6,514 nt of DNA from positions 1 through 6,514 of the forward strand of contig CAIPVD010000024.1 in NCBI GenBank assembly GCA_903868375.1, written 5' to 3'. Shown piece after piece: positions 1 to 5,339 of this stretch; the first letter of the stretch is position 1, and every line of letters begins with the position of its first letter. The position numbers and the translations under genes were made by a program. The DNA is from an uncultured delta proteobacterium. GTDB taxonomy: Bacteria > UBA10199 > GCA-002796325 > 1-14-0-20-49-13. The notes under the pieces were generated by a model. The model saw only the letters and a program-made list of their open reading frames with translations, had not been told where the DNA came from and made no database searches.

Positions 1-1510
1 CAGTTTTTGCCAAAGAAAAAGCCATGCACAAGAGCGTCGTGCCCCCAAAGCCCTCAATGTTCGCTTCCCGCTCCGCAAGACTGGCTGCTAATTTATATTC
101 TCCTTTCACAGTACCACCAATCACTAATCCCGTGATCGCATTTTGGCTATTTGGAAACGCAGAATAATACCTTTTGGCAAGCGCATAGCCATTATCAATA
201 TCCAACCCCTTAAAAAGAATGTTTATGCCCCATACAAACGTAGCCTCATCGGACCCAAACTCCAGAACTTTTTCTATGTCGAGCCTTGCTTCAGATATTT
301 TCTCACTACGCGCCAGATATTCGGCACGATAAGAAAATGCTATCTTCTTTTGAGCCGGTGTTTTTGCGAGATCAAATAATATGTCAATGTAAGACCATTC
401 CTTGTACACACCAGCTTCAGCGTACATTGCGACGCGATCTGCTACGACCTGAAAGATATCGGGATGTGTTTTCTGCAATCTATCGAGGGCTTCAGCATAT
501 TTTTCTGGATCTTTTCCACTCTTCAGATGGACAAGATTCATGAGTTCGGGACGAGGATCGTCTGGATCAATATAATACTGTCTAATCAACTCAATTCCTT
601 TTTCTTCATCCCCGCTTCCAAGATAATTAAGACCTCCGTAAATAGCAGTGAAATACCGGCTAAGAAACTTCGCTTTGTCACGATTTTCACTGTTCGCATT
701 CTTGTCTGGAGATATTGTGTTCTGGTTATAGTACGCGCCAGCAAATTCTACTGCCGACAGCATCAAATAACTTTTGTATCTCAAATTAAATTCACTTCTC
801 GTTGGATCTACAACTACCCTTTGGTCCTTGGATATATCGACTGCCAGCGCCACATGATCTATCCACATGCCCTTCTCATTGGCAAAAACATCTATCGCAT
901 GTACGTCGAAACCAGCCATTGCATAAAGAACGTAAAGGGCTTTGGCCCTGGGTGAGCACGATCCAACCTTTGATTGTAAAAACTCGAGAGCTGTGGCATA
1001 GACACTTCCTTGAACATGTTGAACATTTGCGTAGTAATTCCCTGACCACTTCTTTTCACTTTGCACGGCTACAGCCTTTGCGTCTTTAAAGAAGAATGGA
1101 TCGGATAGGGATTCTTGGTGTATCCTGTAAATCAACGTCGCCTTGAACTCAACGCTTTCAGGATCTATCCCCATAGCAAGAACGCCTTTTCGCGACCTAT
1201 CTATGAGATCGGTCGCCTTCTGTCGCGCTACCTCGTCAAAGGTTGTGTTCGGGTCAAGGTCATCTAAAGACCAAGGGACAATAAAATTGGTTTTTCCTTC
1301 TATAACGGACTGATACTTCTGCCAATGCTCGTATAGGCAACCAAGAACACCTCTTTCATTGATAACGTGATCGCTCGAGGCCTGCGCACCGTCGGCATGG
1401 TAACATCCTACGGCTACTTCGCTAGGGGGGATGCCATCCTTAAGAAGGATTTCATAAAGTTCATAGGACAGCGAACCTTTGTCGAAACTGGTTTTATATT
1501 CGACCATACA
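1..1510 (-). CDS. Transglutaminase-like domain protein with C-terminal TPR-like repeats (3' end outside window)
   Basis: Reading leftwards from ATG at 1510 the frame stays open for 503 codons to the window edge, so the C-terminus is missing. Residues about 185-235 match the transglutaminase-like (papain-fold) core: Cys185 in GSCSPRAKALYVLYAMAG, His219 in WIDHVALAV, and Asp235 in VVVDPTR. This is the family's order, with normal spacing (34 and 16 residues) and the typical 'DPT' after the acidic residue. Residues about 1-180 have no recognised domain. From about residue 285 to the edge the protein is helical with TPR-like units, for example around AFSYRAEYLARSEKISEARL. In the family this triad performs peptide-bond hydrolysis, deamidation or crosslinking; which one applies here cannot be told. 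The start is uncertain: there is no Shine-Dalgarno before 1510 and an in-frame TAG lies at 1520-1522. The gene may really begin in the small frame at 1743 and be interrupted. Coding sense is clear; function is inferred from motifs only. Confidence 0.8.
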
Positions 1511-1539
1511 TATTTGCTATCGGCAATTGGGCCGAAAAG

Positions 1540-1743
1540 TTACGGTTTTGCTTTAAAATATGGGGCCATTTGGAAAGCTTTGGGCATCGTAAGCCCATTG
1601 TCGACCTGGATGTGGAACGGGCTCTTCGAATCTGGGCGTTCGGCAACCGCATCTACCTGCCCGCCCGTACCGGCCATTGGGCTCGATGGAAGCACGATCT
1701 TCGTGGCTGGTGGTTTGATTTTGAAAAGATCTCTGTCGGCCAT
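1540..1743 (-). CDS. 67-codon frame with strong RBS; possible detached N-terminus of the transglutaminase-like gene
   Basis: This frame starts at ATG 1743, preceded by AAGGAGG at the ideal distance of 5 bases, so translation initiation here is well supported. The product is proline-rich near its start (FKIKPPATKIVLPSSP), has no signal peptide or membrane segment, and belongs to no family I recognise. It ends at TAA (1540-1542), only 29 bases before the ATG of the large open frame, which has no ribosome binding site. Two readings are possible. It may be a genuine small protein with reinitiation at 1510, or it may be the N-terminus of the downstream protein, cut off by mutation or sequencing errors. 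One indel cannot repair it, because frame two carries TAG at 1520-1522 and frame three TAA at 1497-1499. At least two changes would be needed. Confidence 0.55.
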   Translation of the reverse strand: MADRDLFKIKPPATKIVLPSSPMAGTGGQVDAVAERPDSKSPFHIQVDNGLTMPKAFQMAPYFKAKP

Positions 1744-1748
1744 AGATT

Positions 1749-1755
1749 CCTCCTT
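1749..1755 (-). promoter_or_regulatory. Strong Shine-Dalgarno AAGGAGG
   Basis: On the minus strand AAGGAGG is followed by AATCT and then ATG at 1743. It is the strongest ribosome binding site in the window and decides the start of the 67-codon frame. It directly abuts the small hairpin at 1756-1769, so the two could interact. Confidence 0.8.
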
Positions 1756-1769
1756 GCCTGTTACCAGGC
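1756..1769 (-). promoter_or_regulatory. Small leader hairpin with GTAA (GNRA-type) loop next to the Shine-Dalgarno
   Basis: Minus-strand GCCTG-GTAA-CAGGC forms a perfect 5-base stem closed by a tetraloop of the stable GNRA class. It ends one base before AAGGAGG. A stem here could keep the ribosome binding site open or mark a regulatory leader. It has no following T-tract, so it is not a terminator. Function is inference; the inverted repeat is seen directly. Confidence 0.4.
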
Positions 1770-1784
1770 GTTGTTCTCTAATAT

Positions 1785-1823
1785 TATTATCGGCAGGAAT
1801 CTGAAAAAGTTGCTTATTTTTTT
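1785..1823. repeat. 39-base direct repeat, copy 1
   Basis: This copy is identical over 39 bases to 3837-3875. On the plus strand it begins TATTATCGGCAGG and ends GTTGCTTATTTTTTT. With one 3-base indel the similarity extends to CTAATATT on the left side (1778). It lies between the helical-repeat gene and the 67-codon frame, and it contains the stop codon of the helical-repeat gene (1814-1816). With copy 2 it brackets the two genes at 1814-3829. No terminal inverted repeats or transposase accompany it. Confidence 0.95.
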
Positions 1824-3109
1824 AAAATATTTTTTGGGGGGTTCGCTGCTGCCAATATTTCTTCTTTATCGAACGGGAGTTTGTAGAGAATGAAATTTGC
1901 TACAATGTCCCGCAATTCTTTGTTGTCAAGCAGCTCGATACATGTTTTACGGAATTGAGCGGCAAGAGATGGTTTCCCCGCAAATATGTCCGTTATACCT
2001 TTTGATTTCATTGTATAGGCAATCTTGGCGGCGTTTAACAGGATAGCATACTTCATTTTTGCGGGATAATTGGGCTGCGATAAAAGTTTTTCGATAACGG
2101 CTGCGGCACGCCAATTCATGGCTCCATCGTCGCCTACGGCGATGGCAATAAAATTGCCTACCAGGCTAGATATGTGGCCATTTTCGGGATAACGGAGCAT
2201 AAAACGTTCGTTGCAGTAGCAGGTGATTGCTTGAAAGAGCGCGTTGTTTTCTCTTGAGCTATGCTCGTTTACCAGCGCAAGGAGCCTCGTAGCGGTTTTT
2301 TCATCCCAAAGAGCTGCATCGATATGGTCGAGTGCCTCTAGGGCATGGATCGCAAGTGCTTTCTCCGTGTCATTTATATCTGGTATCAGTTGCCAGATAA
2401 ACTCCGCAACCTTGCTCTTTTCGGATTTTGTCGGAAGGGCCTGTCCGGCCTCCCCCATAAATGCCAACGTTGCCGCAAGAACCGCACCCTTCGGCTTGTC
2501 TCTGGCGATCATCCCTGCAACTTGTTCCAATGCTTTATTAATGTATGTAGATGAATTTTTCCCAGGTATTGTTGTAAACAAAAAATTAATCCCAGCTATT
2601 TTCCGGTAGGGATCATCCGATGATATCATTTGAAAATATCTTTCATCCTCCGGAAGCCCGGTCGTAATATCAGTAGAAACCAGCGCTTTTGCAAAACGGG
2701 ATAAGATCAAACTTATTGCCGGGTTGATATCGTCACGGGCCGCAATGTTGGCAATTTCGCGGAAGGACTGGCTGCGCAATTCAGGGTCGATCTTGCTCCA
2801 TCTTTGAACAATAAGCTCGCCTATTTTTTCGTTTGTCTCTTTTAAAACTATTTTTCCATCTGCAAAATCTTTGGCTGTCTGATATACAAGAGGTATAATA
2901 TAGGCTCTTATCCAGACATCCTCCGTGCTTCTTACGAGAGGGAGACGGCTGCCTTGCGATAGAATAATGATAGGAGTTCCATTTCTTTCTTCGACATCGT
3001 GTATTGCCTCTGCCGCCGCTTCACATGAGTCTTCATTTGCAAACATAGGCGAATCTATGCCGCCGAACATTTTTTTGTACTCCGCATCTATTTTAGGACA
3101 TTTAGCCAT
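1814..3109 (-). CDS. All-helical, HEAT/ARM-like repeat protein of unknown function
   Basis: This frame encodes 431 residues. I do not recognise a specific family. The sequence is almost entirely amphipathic helix, with recurring paired-helix units that resemble HEAT or ARM repeats, for example around residues 167-180 (DPYRKIAGINFLFTTI), 247-263 (DTEKALAIHALEALDHI), 332-344 (NWRAAAVIEKLLS) and 351-366 (KMKYAILLNAAKIAYT). Such folds normally serve as protein-binding scaffolds, so a partner-binding role is inferred. No catalytic motif, signal peptide or membrane helix is seen. The start is ATG 3109, immediately after the TGA of the upstream gene (TGAATG), with AGAGGA inside the upstream coding end as a plausible ribosome binding site; the two are probably translationally coupled. 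The last residues (NILKK) and the TAA fall in or beside direct-repeat copy 1, so the present C-terminus may have been set by the recombination that placed the repeat. Confidence 0.88.
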   Translation of the reverse strand: MAKCPKIDAEYKKMFGGIDSPMFANEDSCEAAAEAIHDVEERNGTPIIILSQGSRLPLVRSTEDVWIRAYIIPLVYQTAKDFADGKIVLKETNEKIGELIVQRWSKIDPELRSQSFREIANIAARDDINPAISLILSRFAKALVSTDITTGLPEDERYFQMISSDDPYRKIAGINFLFTTIPGKNSSTYINKALEQVAGMIARDKPKGAVLAATLAFMGEAGQALPTKSEKSKVAEFIWQLIPDINDTEKALAIHALEALDHIDAALWDEKTATRLLALVNEHSSRENNALFQAITCYCNERFMLRYPENGHISSLVGNFIAIAVGDDGAMNWRAAAVIEKLLSQPNYPAKMKYAILLNAAKIAYTMKSKGITDIFAGKPSLAAQFRKTCIELLDNKELRDIVANFILYKLPFDKEEILAAANPPKNILKK

Positions 3110-3112
3110 TCA
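3107..3112 (-). other. TGAATG stop-start junction, translational coupling
   Basis: The TGA of the cysteine-rich protein (3110-3112) is followed with no gap by the ATG of the helical-repeat protein (3107-3109). AGAGGA lies 7 bases before the ATG, inside the upstream gene. This arrangement favours coupled translation and roughly matched synthesis, so the two products may work together. Confidence 0.75.
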
Positions 3113-3829
3113 ATCGTCCTCTTTTTGTTCATTCTTCCAGCCGCAAAGAAAGCATATGCCGGAACGAATAAGGTCCCATCTTGGTTCCCCTTGAACATCG
3201 TCGTTTACATAGCATGTAGGGTTGTCTTTACAGTGCCCGGAGCTGCATCCGCCTTTTGTATGCAGTACCATTTCACTAAAGTGGGCTAGGCTTTTTTTGA
3301 ATTTTTGTTCGTTCATCTCTTCTGCAATCGCCAGCGTGTCATTATCTATTAACGAATAGCTATCGGAAGTACTCGGACTATTTTCGTGCTTGCTTATGCT
3401 TCGTGGGCGGGCTGGCTTCTGCGGGGTTTTACCTTCATCAGGAATCGAAAAGGAATCGTTGAAAGCATTCCAAGGTTTACTTGTACATTCATGAATGGCG
3501 CTATCGCTATTGCCCGGATTGCAGATATTAACCGTAGTTTCGATATTTAAAGTCAATACTGGTTTGTCATTCACCCATTGTACGTCTATTTTTGCTTTAC
3601 CACCGTACATTGCCGCTCTATAAAGCTGTCCAAATTCCTTTACGACCGTTTTATTAGTTAGAAGCCTTTTTATCTCCCCGTCGCTTATTCCTAACTTTTT
3701 AAGATCTTCGGTTATTTTGTTTGCAAGGAGTACCGCTGAAACATCTTTACTGTCATCCGCTGGACAAGCATATTGAAGCGATCCGTCTTCGGAAATACAG
3801 ATTCCAGAAGTATCAAGTTCGATTGCCAT
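3110..3829 (-). CDS. Hypothetical protein with cysteine-rich, possibly metal-binding C-terminus
   Basis: This frame encodes 239 residues of no recognised family. The N-terminal part (about 1-105) looks like a small mixed alpha/beta domain. Residues about 128-165 are a Ser/Pro-rich, low-complexity linker (KTPQKPARPRSISKHE). The tail carries Cys195, Cys200, Cys206, Cys226 and Cys229, with His199, in the pattern CSSGHC...C...CFLC. This could bind zinc or another metal, but it matches no standard zinc ribbon that I can name. Four more cysteines lie at 11, 22, 103 and 115. No signal peptide or membrane helix is visible. The start must be ATG 3829 or later, because TAG stands in frame only one codon upstream; no Shine-Dalgarno precedes it. 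It follows repeat copy 2 directly and is the first gene of the repeat-bracketed pair. Confidence 0.85.
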   Translation of the reverse strand: MAIELDTSGICISEDGSLQYACPADDSKDVSAVLLANKITEDLKKLGISDGEIKRLLTNKTVVKEFGQLYRAAMYGGKAKIDVQWVNDKPVLTLNIETTVNICNPGNSDSAIHECTSKPWNAFNDSFSIPDEGKTPQKPARPRSISKHENSPSTSDSYSLIDNDTLAIAEEMNEQKFKKSLAHFSEMVLHTKGGCSSGHCKDNPTCYVNDDVQGEPRWDLIRSGICFLCGWKNEQKEDD

Positions 3830-3836
3830 GCACTAA

Positions 3837-3875
3837 TATTATCGGCAGGAATCTGAAAAAGTTGCTTATTTTTTT
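3837..3875. repeat. 39-base direct repeat, copy 2
   Basis: This copy is identical over 39 bases to 1785-1823 and in the same orientation. It sits in the 67-base spacer between the protease gene and the cysteine-rich gene, ending 7 bases before the latter's ATG. Similarity continues to 3833 with a 3-base indel and then stops: copy 1 leads on to a hairpin and Shine-Dalgarno, copy 2 leads straight to an ATG without one. Confidence 0.95.
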
Positions 3876-3881
3876 TAGGAA

Positions 3882-3898
3882 AGGCCTTTTATCGGCCT
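3882..3898 (-). terminator. Weak hairpin just after the protease gene; possible attenuator
   Basis: Minus-strand AGGCC-GATAAAA-GGCCT is a GC-rich 5-base stem with a 7-base loop, overlapping the protease stop codon (TAG, 3897-3899). Only TTT follows it before an A-rich run, so a strong intrinsic terminator is unlikely. It may slow transcription or protect the upstream message's 3' end. Confidence 0.25.
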
Positions 3899-5324
3899 AG
3901 TGATGGGCCCGCTCTAATTTGATGGGTAGTTTTTTGCCGTCTCTAATTACAATTAAGTTGAGAGCCCCATTCCCAGGATATGCCAGACCAGTAAATTCCA
4001 AAATAGAAATATTCATTGTATCCCTTCCGTCGATAGATTCGATAACATCTCCCGCCAAGAGCCCGGCTCTTTCTGCAGCATTGTTCTTGCAAACTACTTC
4101 AACAGCCAGCCTTTCATCCTGTCTTTTTGGTTTGACTCCGTGCATACAGTATTCATTTGGTTTTCTCACCCTCGGTTGCAGATAAAGAGTGAATGTCCCT
4201 TGATCGAAGATAAAATTAAAATTTTTAAGAACATCCATTCCCATTAAACCACAGAACCCTTTATTATCATTTATAACACTGTTTGGATCATCAGCACCTG
4301 TAATGCTGAAGAGAATGTTTACAACTGAATGATCGCCGATATTGAAATCAGCAGTTGCCACTTCATCGGGTACTTCACCGGCCAGGCTCTTACTTATGCA
4401 TCCTTCCTTCTTTATAAGGTCCTTGATCTTGTCTGCACATTTTTTCGTCATGGAAGAACGATTGCTGCCCGTATCCAGAATCCACCTTTCATTTAACTGG
4501 CCATTAATCTGGGCCGGCACTTCCATCGAATAACCGGAACCATTCGCCCATACATCGACAGGTACGGCTAGCCATTCTCCTTGGCTAAGAGTTCCGTCAA
4601 CGTCCGGATCGAACGTTAATTTCGATCGGTCGAAATTAACGCCAAATCCTATGTTCTGCAGAATATCAAAACCTAATAGAGCTACATAATCGTGTTTGAT
4701 ATCTGAACCTTCCATGTAGTCTATCATATCTGAAGAACTAGCGAACTTCGGCTGGTAACTCATGCATCCAATAGGCACGTTAAGGTCCGAAGTTCTATAT
4801 ATAGTAGTACCATAGAACACATGTTTATCGATGCTAAGAAAATTATTTTCATGCTGCCCAATATATTTTTTTGAGAACACTGGCATTGGGGCCCCTGTGT
4901 CAAAGAGCATTTCATTGTTCGATTCTTTATCACCAACAGGGATCATGATTTCTGAATCAGCTGCGCTCATCGGAAGTTCGACCGGTCTATGATTCGCGAT
5001 CTGCCAAACATCTATCGGACCGAAATATTTTACGAAGCGGTCGTACATACTTACATAACCGCAGGAAACCATATCGCCGCTTTGGCAGTTCTTTTGTTCG
5101 TCCTCAACTTTCCCGTTCAATAGGTCATTAAAATGACTTAAAGTCTTTTCTAATTCTTCGAGTTCGGCCTTGTTTCCTTTGCCAAGCCGAAGTTGTCCAA
5201 TTTCATGTTTGACTGAAAGAACGGGCTTTTGCGATTCGGCAAACTCGAGCCAGCCTTGCTGGCATTGAAATGGTATTTTGCCATCCGGCGTATTATTAGC
5301 ATTGCACGGATTGTCGTTTCCCAT
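3897..5324 (-). CDS. Double retropepsin-like aspartic protease with C-terminal PDZ domain
   Basis: This gene encodes a 475-residue predicted aspartic endopeptidase of the retropepsin-like clan. There are two complete homologous lobes. Lobe one has the catalytic triad in LFDTGAPMP (Asp142) and the typical closing strand LLGFDILQNIGFGVNFD near 216-232. Lobe two has WILDTGSN (Asp284) and GLMGMDVLKNFNFIFD near 359-374. Each lobe keeps the pattern DTG...G.D.L, so two lobes in one chain could form the active site that retropepsins usually build as a dimer. A PDZ domain occupies about 390-472 (AERAGLLAGDVIESIDG), probably binding substrate or partner tails. Residues about 40-75 are charged and helical. 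There is no obvious signal peptide or lipobox, which is unusual for bacterial proteases of this layout. The start is set at ATG 5324 because GAGGTG lies 3 bases before it; a GTG at 5330 would sit inside that binding site. It begins 15 bases after the TPR gene, probably in the same operon. Confidence 0.9.
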   Translation of the reverse strand: MGNDNPCNANNTPDGKIPFQCQQGWLEFAESQKPVLSVKHEIGQLRLGKGNKAELEELEKTLSHFNDLLNGKVEDEQKNCQSGDMVSCGYVSMYDRFVKYFGPIDVWQIANHRPVELPMSAADSEIMIPVGDKESNNEMLFDTGAPMPVFSKKYIGQHENNFLSIDKHVFYGTTIYRTSDLNVPIGCMSYQPKFASSSDMIDYMEGSDIKHDYVALLGFDILQNIGFGVNFDRSKLTFDPDVDGTLSQGEWLAVPVDVWANGSGYSMEVPAQINGQLNERWILDTGSNRSSMTKKCADKIKDLIKKEGCISKSLAGEVPDEVATADFNIGDHSVVNILFSITGADDPNSVINDNKGFCGLMGMDVLKNFNFIFDQGTFTLYLQPRVRKPNEYCMHGVKPKRQDERLAVEVVCKNNAAERAGLLAGDVIESIDGRDTMNISILEFTGLAYPGNGALNLIVIRDGKKLPIKLERAHH

Positions 5325-5327
5325 AAT

Positions 5328-5333
5328 CACCTC
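5328..5333 (-). promoter_or_regulatory. Shine-Dalgarno GAGGTG for the protease
   Basis: Minus-strand GAGGTG-ATT-ATG places the ribosome binding site correctly for ATG 5324. The in-frame GTG at 5328-5330 is part of the site, so it is unlikely to be the start. Confidence 0.65.
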
Positions 5334-5339
5334 AACTTG

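Noticed and set aside
143..1089. Several plus-strand frames of 78-163 codons near the left end
   Set aside because: They lie opposite the continuous 503-codon minus-strand frame with clear transglutaminase-like and TPR-like sequence. Their products are low-quality and rich in Ile, Phe, Arg and Cys, as expected of shadows.
1367..1893. Plus-strand frames of 145 and 107 codons across the split-frame region
   Set aside because: They lack convincing ribosome binding sites and cross the direct repeat and two minus-strand coding ends. The minus-strand frame has AAGGAGG and continues the operon, so these are more likely chance.
2244..2609. Plus-strand 121-codon frame inside the helical-repeat gene
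   Set aside because: It is antisense to a long, well-formed helical protein and has no start signal.
3785..3829. DTSG near the start of the cysteine-rich protein, considered as a third aspartic protease motif
   Set aside because: The motif is D-T-S-G and not D-T-G or D-S-G, and the hydrophobic strands and the closing G.D.L motif of the family are missing.
1785..3875. 39-base repeat as an integron attC site, Xer/dif-like site or insertion sequence end
   Set aside because: I could not find the paired inverted core sites of attC, two convincing 11-base dif arms, terminal inverted repeats, or a recombinase gene. A CRISPR array is excluded because there are only two copies about 2 kb apart.
3839..3896. 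8-base TTATCGGC repeated at 3839-3846 and 3889-3896
   Set aside because: It is too short to be meaningful alone, and the second copy is part of the small hairpin after the protease gene.
5328..5330. GTG at 5330 as the protease start
   Set aside because: It overlaps the Shine-Dalgarno GAGGTG that is well placed for ATG 5324.
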